DNA of 64,000 nt from Sphingobacterium rhinopitheci (GTDB taxonomy: Bacteria > Bacteroidota > Bacteroidia > Sphingobacteriales > Sphingobacteriaceae), in the NCBI RefSeq assembly GCF_022627575.1, contig NZ_JADEYQ010000013.1:25573-89572 (forward strand). Reading direction: 5' to 3'. The first letter of the stretch is position 1; each line of letters opens with the position of its first letter. Under the pieces are notes generated by a model. It was not told where the DNA came from, made no database searches, and saw only the letters and a program-made list of their open reading frames with translations. This document shows positions 37,232 to 46,988 of the stretch, piece after piece. The translations under genes and the position numbers were made by a program.

Positions 37232-40200
37232 TTATATTTTTTTTCGATTGTCATTCGAATTCGTATCGATCAATTTGTTGTAGGGGTCTACGCCTACTTC
37301 ATATGGTTTTTGATCCACTACAATTGATATTTTATTATTTATTTTATCAATTTTATACTTCTTTAGAAACACTTCATTATCCATCGCATACAAGTCTTCA
37401 CCTTTTGGATCTCCAAAAACGGCTATTTCGATATAATCAGCCAATGGCAGCGATTGGATCTTTTTGTCCCCCTCACCATAACTTAATGCCGTACCTTTAA
37501 TATCTTCAAATAGTCGCACTCCATTATCTGCAGCACGATATTTGGAAATATTAAAGGTTATGTCTACTTGATATTTGCCATTAGGCAATTTTTTTGAAGT
37601 AACAGATTGTACGCTATTATCATATAGCGTGATCGTTTCAAACATATCTTTGACCAAATACTGTAAACTATCTGGGACATGTGTTTTTAATAGATCGACA
37701 AATTCTATTGCTGTTGTATAAGGTGCCTCTTGAAAAGCTACACGTTTTATATATTCTTTTAAGAAATTATTAAAATTCTTTTCTCCCATATACTCACTCA
37801 TAGCATACATCACTAAAGATCCTTTTTGGTAATGAATATACTGTTGATTTTCATTATACATCAATGGATTTTCCTTAATTCTTTCTCGGCCACGCCCTTC
37901 CAAATATTCATCTAAAGCTATTTTCAAGAATTTGCGCATTTGCCCTTTTCCATATGTATGTTCCAATACCTTGAGGGAACTATATTCAGCCAAGGACTCC
38001 GAAAGCATTGTTGCTCCTTTTACGTTAGCACCGATTACCTGATGTGCCCACCATTGATGTGCTAGTTCATGTGCGGTCACACTGTACGGATAATCTACCG
38101 CATTGGGATTTTCTTCATCTACTTTTGCTATAAAACCAAAGCCCTCAGAAAAAGGAATAGTATTGGCGAATGCCTGCGCAAAAGTACCATGTGTCAACGG
38201 AAATTCAATTATACGTATTTGATTGAATTGATATGGGCTAAATTCTCTTTCGTAATACCCGAGCGCATCCTTCAATCCTTTGGTCATACGATCTAAATTG
38301 AAGATATGATCTTTATGGTAATATATTTCCAGATTGATATCATTGTGTTTTTCTTTTTTAACCGCATACCTACCCGAAATGAAAGCATAGAAATTGAGCA
38401 TCTTTTGATCCATTCTGTAGTGAAAATAACGACGACCATTTTCCTGCCATTCCTTGATTAAGTAACCTGGAGCTATAGCCGTTTGGCTCTCATCAGTACT
38501 AACGACAGTTTCAAATTGGATCCAGTCCGCATCACTAGAGATATACGTATTTTGTAATGCTTTGACATCCCTTGGGTCGGACATCCTATCCCTATTAGGG
38601 AGGTTATATTTCTTACGGACGGTATTATCTACAAGCTCAGCAGACTCTAGGTAACCAATGGCAGGGAAAATTGTATTATTGATAAACGTACCATTGTGTA
38701 ATACAGGAGAATTGTCTTTAAAAAATGTATTTTCTTTATTTTGCAAATAGCTTACCATCAGCAAAGAGTCTCCAGGCATAAGCCTTTTGCCTAGGCTATA
38801 TATCCTCACTTCCAACAACGAATCTGTTACTATCTCTTTGGCATCATTTCCTATTTCTATTTTTTGTAGATTATCACTATGATTTACAAAAATCGTATCT
38901 ATCGGAGTAGTACCTTTATTTTTCAATATATAAGTTACCTTGGCTTTATAATCACGACTATCTGGAAAGATATCCATGTCCACTTTAGTATCTATTATAC
39001 GAGGCTGCTTAATTATGCTATAGCGTTTATATTTTTTTTCATAATCTACATTTTGCTGCTCTCTATCCTTGGCAGAAATGTATTTTTCAAGGACATTATT
39101 TTGGTAATATATAGTATAACCTAAACTTACGAAAGCCATTATAGCTAAAATTAGAGGAATGTAAAGCGATGGCTTAAACCGTTTTTTTGCTACTAGAAAA
39201 CGTTCTTTTACAGAAGAAACAATTCCTCTTTTATAAAAAATGATAGTTATAATCGTTAAAATAAAAGCAAAAAACAACCAATACAATCTATAAGTAAAGT
39301 ATTCGTTTAAGTTGCCAAAACCATTCATATCTGAATAGCTAAACCCCACATCCCTATTAAATATAAATATCGACTGCTCTATTCCAATCTTTGGTAGCAA
39401 AGGGAACAATATCGTTGACAGTAAACATACCATAAATCCAGCCATATAGTTCTTAAGGAAAGATTGTATACACATAGCGAATGGTATCAATACCAAATAG
39501 CTAAGCAATTGGAGGCCTAATAGCTGCTTCAGATATAATCCTAACTCAAAATTGTAGTACCCATTATAGCTTTGATAGATAACACCTGACAATACTCCTA
39601 CTAGCGATATCGTAATAACCATCTTTACTAAGGCTATATATTTAGAAAAATATAATACCCAGTTTGGCGTTGCGGTAGCGTCTACAAGTAAGTTCATACG
39701 ATCCGTTTGTGCTCGATTTAACAATATTCCAGAAAATAGAAAGATAAGTACAAGAATAAAAAATGAATATACATTGTCGATTACATCCAGCATCTTCCAG
39801 GTCACAGGATAAGTCTCCGTACCATAAATCTCTCCAGTGACTGCCGATACGGCTAATGCCATCAAGACAGTAAGTGCCATGATGATAATAAATGTCCAAT
39901 TGCGGATAATAAATCTAAAGTCAAAATTAGATAAGTTCCATACTAATTTCAACCTAGACAAGAAAGTATAGTTAAAATGTACTTCAGGAAGATTTATACG
40001 GATGATGCTACCAAAATTATCCTTGATAACACGAGTACCTTTTGAAGCCTTCTTGAAGGTAAAGGCAGCTTGTGTAAACGAAAAAGAATAGCTTACTGCA
40101 GCAAATATAAGAACAGCCACTGCGAGCCAAATAATCCTATTGTAAATAAAAACACCTTCAAAAGGCAAGTCATTATTGTTCTTCTCCGCTATCGTCCAAT

Positions 40201-40885
40201 ACTTGGTTAAATATGAAATACTGGAGTCCCCAAAAGGGTCCCATAATGCTATAGTATATAGATTTTCTGCATTAGTAGAAAAGACCTGTATGACGCTTTG
40301 AAATACAAATAAAAGCAAGACAAACACAAAGCCCACATAGATATTTCGTGTAAATGTTACCAAACCAAAAACAATAGACCCAAAAAGTAAAATATTGGGA
40401 ATCACTGAAATAACCAATACCTGAAGATAAGCCCATGCTCTATTGGGTCCCAATAGATCTTCACGAACACCGGGCAAAAATTGAGCTATAATAAAACCTA
40501 ATATCGTCGTACATACAACTAATAATGTAATGCTGACGGAGCTTAAAAATTTCGCAAGGATATAATTACCTTTTGTCAGTGGATAAGAGAACAATACATT
40601 ATGCATATTGGTATTATAATCCCTATATACAGATGCGCCTATGATCGTCGGGATCAAGAAATACACAAAACTGGTAAAACTATTTATCAAGTTATAAATA
40701 CTCAGTGCAGAGTTTACCTTCAATGGGCTTGATATCGTAGCTGTCGCTTGCGAAAAAACACCTAATACCGAAGCCGTGACAAAGACTGATAGCGCAAAAA
40801 AAATGAAACAATAGATATAAAAGGCAGGCGTATTCAACCAGCGTTTAATTTCGAACTTAAAAATAGTACTAAACATTGGCAACAT
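37232..40885 (-). CDS. ABC-2 type permease fused to M1-family (gluzincin) aminopeptidase
   Basis: 1217 residues in two parts. Residues 1 to about 590 hold two ABC-2-type membrane blocks of about six helices each (MFSTIFKFEIKRWLNTPAFYIYC at the start, a second N-terminal-like block after LKLVWNLSNFDFRFIIRNW near 310). From about 640 on lies an M1 peptidase: beta domain, then VTAHELAHQWWAH with downstream MLSESLAEY, the HExxH-x18-E zinc motif, near residue 937. The ATPase is encoded directly upstream; the ATG at 40876 overlaps its stop (an in-frame ATG 9 bases earlier also exists). Likely an exporter that carries its own periplasmic peptidase; cargo unknown. Confidence 0.9.
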   Translation of the reverse strand: MLPMFSTIFKFEIKRWLNTPAFYIYCFIFFALSVFVTASVLGVFSQATATISSPLKVNSALSIYNLINSFTSFVYFLIPTIIGASVYRDYNTNMHNVLFSYPLTKGNYILAKFLSSVSITLLVVCTTILGFIIAQFLPGVREDLLGPNRAWAYLQVLVISVIPNILLFGSIVFGLVTFTRNIYVGFVFVLLLFVFQSVIQVFSTNAENLYTIALWDPFGDSSISYLTKYWTIAEKNNNDLPFEGVFIYNRIIWLAVAVLIFAAVSYSFSFTQAAFTFKKASKGTRVIKDNFGSIIRINLPEVHFNYTFLSRLKLVWNLSNFDFRFIIRNWTFIIIMALTVLMALAVSAVTGEIYGTETYPVTWKMLDVIDNVYSFFILVLIFLFSGILLNRAQTDRMNLLVDATATPNWVLYFSKYIALVKMVITISLVGVLSGVIYQSYNGYYNFELGLYLKQLLGLQLLSYLVLIPFAMCIQSFLKNYMAGFMVCLLSTILFPLLPKIGIEQSIFIFNRDVGFSYSDMNGFGNLNEYFTYRLYWLFFAFILTIITIIFYKRGIVSSVKERFLVAKKRFKPSLYIPLILAIMAFVSLGYTIYYQNNVLEKYISAKDREQQNVDYEKKYKRYSIIKQPRIIDTKVDMDIFPDSRDYKAKVTYILKNKGTTPIDTIFVNHSDNLQKIEIGNDAKEIVTDSLLEVRIYSLGKRLMPGDSLLMVSYLQNKENTFFKDNSPVLHNGTFINNTIFPAIGYLESAELVDNTVRKKYNLPNRDRMSDPRDVKALQNTYISSDADWIQFETVVSTDESQTAIAPGYLIKEWQENGRRYFHYRMDQKMLNFYAFISGRYAVKKEKHNDINLEIYYHKDHIFNLDRMTKGLKDALGYYEREFSPYQFNQIRIIEFPLTHGTFAQAFANTIPFSEGFGFIAKVDEENPNAVDYPYSVTAHELAHQWWAHQVIGANVKGATMLSESLAEYSSLKVLEHTYGKGQMRKFLKIALDEYLEGRGRERIKENPLMYNENQQYIHYQKGSLVMYAMSEYMGEKNFNNFLKEYIKRVAFQEAPYTTAIEFVDLLKTHVPDSLQYLVKDMFETITLYDNSVQSVTSKKLPNGKYQVDITFNISKYRAADNGVRLFEDIKGTALSYGEGDKKIQSLPLADYIEIAVFGDPKGEDLYAMDNEVFLKKYKIDKINNKISIVVDQKPYEVGVDPYNKLIDTNSNDNRKKI

Positions 40886-41753
40886 CCTTTTTCAATGATA
40901 CAAAGTATAAATCCTCTAATTGTGGTTTAGCCGGTTCAAAACCTTCACCAGGGTTATCATCGCTATATACACGTACATTGAGCGAATTGTCGGGATTATA
41001 ATTAGAGAAAATAACATTATGCGTGGCATTCATAGCTTCATAGCTGTCCCTATCGATCACCGTTTTCCAAATCTTCCCTTCCAACTTCTGTTCTCCAGAC
41101 TCTGCTGTCCCTCGGTACAATACTTTGCCCCCATTGACGATAGCCAATTCATGACACAGCTCCCGTACATCATCGACTATATGTGTAGAGAAAATAACCG
41201 TATTAGAAGTACCTATTTCACGCAATACATTAAGAAAACGGTGTCTTTCTGCTGGATCTAATCCTGCTGTCGGTTCATCGACAATAATCAATTTAGGCTT
41301 ATTAAGTAATAGCTGTGCAATACCAAAACGCTGTTTCATACCACCAGAATAACCACTTACATTTTTACGACGTACTTCATACAAATTTGTTATACGAAGT
41401 ACCTCTTCCACTATTTTTTTACGTGCACTTGAAGAATCAATCCCCTTCAGCTGCGCAAAATATGATAATAACTCCTCTGCCGACATATTGGGGTATACCC
41501 CAAAATCTTGTGGCAAATAACCTAATATTTTTCTAAACTCTAGTTGATTTTCAAATACATTTACCCCATCAAACTCGATAGTACCCGCATCGGCAGACTG
41601 TAAAGTAGCGATAGTACGCATAAGAGAAGATTTACCAGCACCATTTGGGCCTAATAAACCAAACATGCCTACGCCAATTTCTAAGTTTATGCAATCCAAT
41701 GCACGTACGCCATTATGATAAGTTTTTGTTAACTCTTGAATTTTCAAACTCAT
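40869..41753 (-). CDS. ABC transporter ATP-binding protein
   Basis: 294 residues. Walker A GLLGPNGAGKSSL (34-46), Q-loop GYLPQDFGVYP, signature VSGYSGGMKQRFGIAQ, Walker B KLIIVDEPTAGLDP and switch His in FSTHIVDD. The C-terminal 80 residues form the extension common in ABC-2 ATPases. It energises the permease/peptidase fusion encoded next, with overlapping stop and start. First gene of a two-gene operon. Confidence 0.94.
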   Translation of the reverse strand: MSLKIQELTKTYHNGVRALDCINLEIGVGMFGLLGPNGAGKSSLMRTIATLQSADAGTIEFDGVNVFENQLEFRKILGYLPQDFGVYPNMSAEELLSYFAQLKGIDSSSARKKIVEEVLRITNLYEVRRKNVSGYSGGMKQRFGIAQLLLNKPKLIIVDEPTAGLDPAERHRFLNVLREIGTSNTVIFSTHIVDDVRELCHELAIVNGGKVLYRGTAESGEQKLEGKIWKTVIDRDSYEAMNATHNVIFSNYNPDNSLNVRVYSDDNPGEGFEPAKPQLEDLYFVSLKKDVANV

Positions 41754-41842
41754 GTTTATATGCTATTAAGATTAATTTAATTTCGTTAAACTATTAGTAG
41801 AAAAATAATAACATATGTTACAGAAAAAAATAACAAAAAAAT

Positions 41843-41874
41843 AAGAGGCAATAATTTGTTATTTATTGCCCCTT
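41843..41874 (-). terminator. Left copy of duplicated terminator hairpin
   Basis: Arms AAGAGGCAATAA and TTATTGCCCCTT (one mismatch) with an 8-base loop; on the minus strand it is followed by TATTTTTTTG. Its sequence and flanks are homologous to the hairpin at 43630-43660, yet no gene ends here: it lies at the far side of the repeat array. Confidence 0.7.
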
Positions 41875-41920
41875 AATAATAAGAAGTTAAAAACTAAAAT
41901 AATGGACAAACATATGCCAT

Positions 41921-43622
41921 TGTCATCGTAACGAAAGGAAGGATCTAACACCTTAGCAGAGATGTTTCCTTGCACTCAACATGACAAACATTTACCATTG
42001 TCATCCTGATCGCGGGAAGGATCTAACACCTTGGCAGAGAGGCATTTCCTTACACTTCAACATGACAAAACTAATGACAAACATATAACATTGTCATCCT
42101 GACGAAAGGAAGGATCTAACACCTTGGCAGAGATGTTTCCTTGCACTTCAACATAACAAACATATGCTAGTTTCATCCTAACGACAGGAAGGATCCAACA
42201 CCTTGGCAGAGATGTTTCACTATGTTCAACATGACAGCCTAAACTCCAAAAACCATACTTGTCATCCTGATCGAAGGAAGGATCTAAACACAGGTTTCAT
42301 ACTTTTTAGATGTTTCAGTATGTTCAACATGACAGCCTAAACTCCAAAAACCATACTTGTCATCCTGATCGAAGGAAGGATCTAAACACAGGTTTCATAC
42401 TTTTTAGATGTTTCACTATGTTCAACATGACAGCCTAAACTCCAAAAACCATACTTGTCATCCTGATCGAAGGAAGGATCTAACACCCTAGCAAAGATGT
42501 TTCCTTGCACTCAACATGACAAACATACGCTACTGTCATCCTGACGAAAGGAAGGATCTAACACCTTGGCAGAGATGTTTCCTTGCACTTCAACATAACA
42601 AACCTAATGCCAAACATATGCTAGTTTCATCCTGATGAAAAGAAGGATCTAACACCTTGGCAGAGATGTTTCCTTGCACTCAACATGACATACCTAATGA
42701 CAAACATATAACATTGTCATCCTGATGAAAAGAAGGATCTAACACAATACTGGAGATGTTTCACTATGTTCAACATGACAGCCTAAACTCCAAAAACCAT
42801 ACTTGTCATCCTGATCGAAGGAAGGATCTAAACACAGGTTTCATACTTTTTAGATGTTTCACTATGTTCAACATGACAGCCTAAACTCCAAAAACCATAC
42901 TTGTCATCCTGATGAAAAGAAGGATCTAACACAATACTGGAGATGTTTCCTTGCACTCAACATCACAAACATATGCTACTGTCATCCTGATGAAAAGAAG
43001 GATCTAACACCTTAGCAGAGAGATGTTTACTTGCACTTCAACATAACATACCTACGCCATTGTCATCCTGATGAAAAGAAGGATCTAACACAATACTGGA
43101 GATGTTTCACGGTATTCAACATGACAGCCTAAACTCCAAAAACCATACTTGTCATCCTGATCGAAGGAAGGATCTAAACACAATACTAGAGATGTTTCCT
43201 TGCACTTCAACATAACATACCTAATGACAAACATATAACATTGTCATACTGATGAAAAGAAGGATCTAACACAATACTAGAGATGTTTCCTTGCACTTCA
43301 ACATAACATACCTACGCCATTGTCATTCGGACAAAAGGAAGGATCTAACACAATACTGGAGATGTTTCCTTGCACTCAACATGACAAACCCATTTGATGA
43401 AAAGAAGGTTCTAACACCTTAGCAGAGAGATATTTCCTTGCACTCAACATGACAAACATATGCTACTGTCATCCGGACAAAAGGAAGGATCTAACACCCT
43501 AGCAGAGATGTTTCCTTGCACTTCAACATAACATACCTACGCTACTGTCATCCTGACGAAAGGAAGGATCTAACACCTTAGCAGAGATGTTTCCTTGCAC
43601 TCATCCTAACAAACTAATGACA
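41921..43622. repeat. Array of 20 imperfect palindromic repeats
   Basis: About 1.7 kb with no gene. I count 20 units built on TGTCATCCTGATxGAA, GGAAGGATCTAACAC, AGATGTTTCCTTGCACT and CAACATGACA. Each unit is an imperfect palindrome: TGTCAT pairs with ATGACA, and AAGGAAGGATCT with AGATGTTTCCTT (10 of 12), around a loop such as AACACCTTGGCAG. Subtypes exist: loops with CACCTTGGCAG, with CACAATACTGG, and a long form (TAAACACAGG...TTTTTAGATG) that recurs with an exact 98-bp period from 42235 to 42431. Linkers such as AGCCTAAACTCCAAAAACC are also shared. One unit (about 43398) has lost its left arm. Not coding and not CRISPR. Confidence 0.9.
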
Positions 43623-43629
43623 AAAAAAT

Positions 43630-43660
43630 AAGGGTCAATAATTGTTATTTATTGACCCTT
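43630..43660 (-). terminator. Right copy of duplicated terminator; terminator of the 43680 gene
   Basis: AAGGGTCAATAA and TTATTGACCCTT form a perfect 12-bp stem with a 7-base loop, followed on the minus strand by TATTTTTTTG. It lies 19 bases after the stop codon of the upstream gene. Compared with the left copy at 41843, one stem pair has changed from G-C to T-A on both arms, a compensatory change. Confidence 0.85.
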
Positions 43661-43679
43661 ATCGATAAGTTGTAAAAAA

Positions 43680-44987
43680 CTAAAATAATTGAGATAGCGG
43701 ATGTATATGTTCATTTGTTAAACGAACTTCTCCTTCTATGAGTGCGTATTCATGTTCGACATTTCTACCTTTTACTGTAATAGACTTCACCTTTTTGAGA
43801 GTTGGCCAATACATTAAATATCTATTTACGGCGACATCATAATTGTAATACAATTCAAAGAAATTTACCGACGAATCAAGCATAGTACGATTAGAATTGA
43901 CATCAGAAGTGCTTAATATAACATATCCATTATCTATTTTCTTCTCGAAGCTATAAAACATTTTATCGGGCAGACTCACGTATAAATCTGTTCCACCTTT
44001 GATAGCAATCTCCCAATTCGGCACCTCTACTTCCTGCTCTATTTCTTTCTCTACCATATCAAAATTATCATCATAATCGTAGCTGATAATAGTATCGCGT
44101 TGGATAACATCCTCCTTCTTCCAAAGAATATCTGCATAGCCTGCCGAACAATGGTTGAGAATATTCTTTATCACAGGATAACTATCCACAAAAGAACTGT
44201 ACTTGTTCCTAATAGATGATATATCCGCATTGATAAATGCGTTCAATACTGCGTCAGGATTCATTTTGAGCACCTTATTGTGGTCATTAGCTTGTACCAA
44301 CTCGCTGTATATTTTTGCTTTGGCATGAATCATACCATTTTCAAAATCTAATACGTAGGTATCTTTCGTTGCTACATTAGCATATACAATATCACCTTTC
44401 AAATCCAAAGAATTAATAGCATCTAAAGTTGCCACTGGTTTCATGATTTCAGCTCTATCTTTCCACATTTCTTTCAGCTGCACGACATTCTCCGAAGAGG
44501 AATAATTGAGCTGTATTAAGATATGATTGCCATCACCTATAAAATGTATCTTGCCATCTTTAGAGCTCCCCGACCATTGATTGCCATTCCGTTCATAAGC
44601 ACTAGAATCTAGGCCCAAACTATTAGAAATCGCCTCCATTAATATTTTGTCATCTTTTACTTTCTGGTAAGAATACAATGTTTCACACCTTTCATCAATA
44701 GAAAACAAATACATCGAAGACGGGACATATAATGCGGCAGACCAATCGGATTCAAACATACGACTTGAAGATTCTCTATTGCTATAATAGGTTGAATTAC
44801 CAATAACATTGCTAACAATATCAACCATTAAATCATCAACAGAGATCTTCAAAACAGATGTACTTTGGCCACTTACCCATTGTTTTTTTGCTGTATTTTT
44901 TCTAATAATTTGAAATACAACAAAAAACAATGCAATACCGATTACTACCGCTATCCCTGCATACAATGCTTTCCTATGCTTAAGCAT
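43680..44987 (-). CDS. Membrane-anchored protein of unknown function
   Basis: 435 residues; not recognised. A single N-terminal membrane helix (ALYAGIAVVIGIALFFVVFQII, about 7-28) suggests a periplasmic body. The body is mixed alpha/beta with a run of acidic residues (SYDYDDNFDMVEKEIEQEVEV, about 300-320). It lies 3 bases after a DUF4836 gene and shares that protein's style (threshold-like segments such as VLKMNPDAVLNAFINAD), so it may be a distant relative. Last gene of a three-gene operon that ends in a strong terminator. Confidence 0.7.
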   Translation of the reverse strand: MLKHRKALYAGIAVVIGIALFFVVFQIIRKNTAKKQWVSGQSTSVLKISVDDLMVDIVSNVIGNSTYYSNRESSSRMFESDWSAALYVPSSMYLFSIDERCETLYSYQKVKDDKILMEAISNSLGLDSSAYERNGNQWSGSSKDGKIHFIGDGNHILIQLNYSSSENVVQLKEMWKDRAEIMKPVATLDAINSLDLKGDIVYANVATKDTYVLDFENGMIHAKAKIYSELVQANDHNKVLKMNPDAVLNAFINADISSIRNKYSSFVDSYPVIKNILNHCSAGYADILWKKEDVIQRDTIISYDYDDNFDMVEKEIEQEVEVPNWEIAIKGGTDLYVSLPDKMFYSFEKKIDNGYVILSTSDVNSNRTMLDSSVNFFELYYNYDVAVNRYLMYWPTLKKVKSITVKGRNVEHEYALIEGEVRLTNEHIHPLSQLF

Positions 44988-44990
44988 ACT

Positions 44991-46973
44991 TTAATCTGCT
45001 ATGTTTTGTTTTCGGCTAATAACATCAAACAAGTATTGCAATGCATTAGCTTTAGACTTTGGAAAATCTATTTTTGCCTCAGACTTAAATGCATTACCGA
45101 CAATACCTGGGCTAATAATAGAAAAATCACCATACTGATTTAACTCTCCTACAAATCCCTTTAAAGAATCACTAAGAGGAATATCCAATTCCTTTAATAA
45201 AACAGGAATACGCTTGGTATTAACGACCAATGCAGCTACATTATTCTTAGCAAGAGCAACATATTTCGGCACGCCTTTAGTATTTACCTTATTGCTGGCT
45301 ATATCTTGCATTTTCATTAAGTCATCACTTACAAATACAATCCCGTCTTTGATCTGTAAATAAATCTGTATACCCGAGCTATTCACTTCAACAACCCTAT
45401 ATAAGCCTGAATATACTTCTTCTAGGTACTCACGGTTTAATCCTACTTGAATCATACGATCAAATATACGCGTGTCGTCTGAAGAAAACATCCACATAAA
45501 TTGAGGAATAGTTTCCATTTTAGTTTTCACTACCTCTGTGTAATTATAATCCTCATCGTATTCATAATCAGTATATTCAACCTCACTTTTTGTTAGACCA
45601 TTTAATACAAGAAGATTGTCTCCTTTATATACTTTACCGATTGCTTTTTCGTCCAATAGAACCTCAAAAATAGAAGCTCCTAGATCCACAAAATCATTGT
45701 AATAAGGGAAGATCGTACTATAATTACGTGAAATCATGGACGGAAGAGCCTTTAAATATGCTTCCGTATTCGCATTTACCGAAAAGAAAGCAACAACATC
45801 TTTATCTAAGAAATTGTAAAACTTCGGATTGACACCTTTACGGTATATTTCTTTATATTGCTTAACCAATTTTTTATCGAAGCCCAATGTAGAGCTTAAT
45901 TTCATACTATTCCCTATTACATCTATTTGTGCATCCAAGCTTTCCATTCCATAATAAGGGGCATTCGTATATTCTTGATTGACATCACCCATCATAGACT
46001 GATAATAACCAAGATTTCCCCAAATAGGATTATCGGTATATAAAGCACCAAATAAAACACCTAAGCTATCAATATGCAGATTAATCAAGGTATTACTGGA
46101 GATTGGTTTTATTTTTTTGGTAGAATAGCTACCTAGATTTCCAGATATAAGGTGACTAAATTCAGTATTGAGCCATCCGCCAATTATAACATTCTTTAAC
46201 GAATCATTATGTCTATTTATACTATCATATTGTAAATAATAATCATCAGCATATTCATCTTGAGCCAATACAGAATCAACAATATCGTATTCATCTTGAT
46301 CAATTTCATCAGCCATTTCAACTTCGTTAAGTTCATCCTCAGAAATTACAACTTCTGATATATCAGCAACTGATGTAGAGTCTACCACAAATTCTCCCCA
46401 CTCATCAAATTCCACAGAAACAGTATCTGCTTCAGCTTCTGCCCAATCACTATAATCATAATTAGACAATAAACCATAACGTTCTTTGACCTCTTCTTTG
46501 TCAAAATAACTGCCCATCGATAGTCCCGTTAAGAAATATATGGTATTATCATCCCAACTCATACGAAGCGTTCTGTCTTCAGAGTAGATTGTTGGTAGAT
46601 TATCGACAATTTCTATCTTTGAATCTTTTGTAACTATAGCCTCAAACTGTTTTCTATTGGCCATTGGAAATAATCCACCTACATATTGAATGCTGTCGGT
46701 CCCATTGCCATAGACATAGGCTTTATTATTCAAATCAATACCTAGATCATCGATTGAATGATCACTATTATTATCTAATATTTTATCAAAAAATCCAATT
46801 TTTGACAAGGTAGAATTTAGCTCATTAGCATTTAAATGCGTTAAGAAAGCTTTATTATTAAAGGTTACAACGAACTTGGCATTGGCAGGTACTTTACGGA
46901 TAAGATCTTGCGCATTGGATGTACTAACACCTAAGGTCAGACCTAAAGAAAGAAGTAGGAATTTGATTTTCAT
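44991..46973 (-). CDS. DUF4836 family exported protein
   Basis: 660 residues with a signal peptide (LGVSTSNAQ). The start DLIRKVPANAKFVVTFNNKAFL is typical of DUF4836, a Bacteroidota family of unknown function. An acidic insertion occurs at about 175-255 (SDWAEAEADTVSVEFDEWGE onward; many Asp/Glu/Tyr), likely unstructured or metal-binding. The central part has a KYVALAKNNVAALVVNTKRI block near 590-610. Middle gene of a three-gene operon (15 and 3 base gaps). Confidence 0.8.
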   Translation of the reverse strand: MKIKFLLLSLGLTLGVSTSNAQDLIRKVPANAKFVVTFNNKAFLTHLNANELNSTLSKIGFFDKILDNNSDHSIDDLGIDLNNKAYVYGNGTDSIQYVGGLFPMANRKQFEAIVTKDSKIEIVDNLPTIYSEDRTLRMSWDDNTIYFLTGLSMGSYFDKEEVKERYGLLSNYDYSDWAEAEADTVSVEFDEWGEFVVDSTSVADISEVVISEDELNEVEMADEIDQDEYDIVDSVLAQDEYADDYYLQYDSINRHNDSLKNVIIGGWLNTEFSHLISGNLGSYSTKKIKPISSNTLINLHIDSLGVLFGALYTDNPIWGNLGYYQSMMGDVNQEYTNAPYYGMESLDAQIDVIGNSMKLSSTLGFDKKLVKQYKEIYRKGVNPKFYNFLDKDVVAFFSVNANTEAYLKALPSMISRNYSTIFPYYNDFVDLGASIFEVLLDEKAIGKVYKGDNLLVLNGLTKSEVEYTDYEYDEDYNYTEVVKTKMETIPQFMWMFSSDDTRIFDRMIQVGLNREYLEEVYSGLYRVVEVNSSGIQIYLQIKDGIVFVSDDLMKMQDIASNKVNTKGVPKYVALAKNNVAALVVNTKRIPVLLKELDIPLSDSLKGFVGELNQYGDFSIISPGIVGNAFKSEAKIDFPKSKANALQYLFDVISRKQNIAD

Positions 46974-46988
46974 GTATAGAGTATAGAT

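Noticed and set aside
41921..43622. CRISPR array
   Set aside because: Repeats are long, variable palindromes (about 60-98 bp) and the segments between them are shared, not unique spacers; no cas genes nearby.
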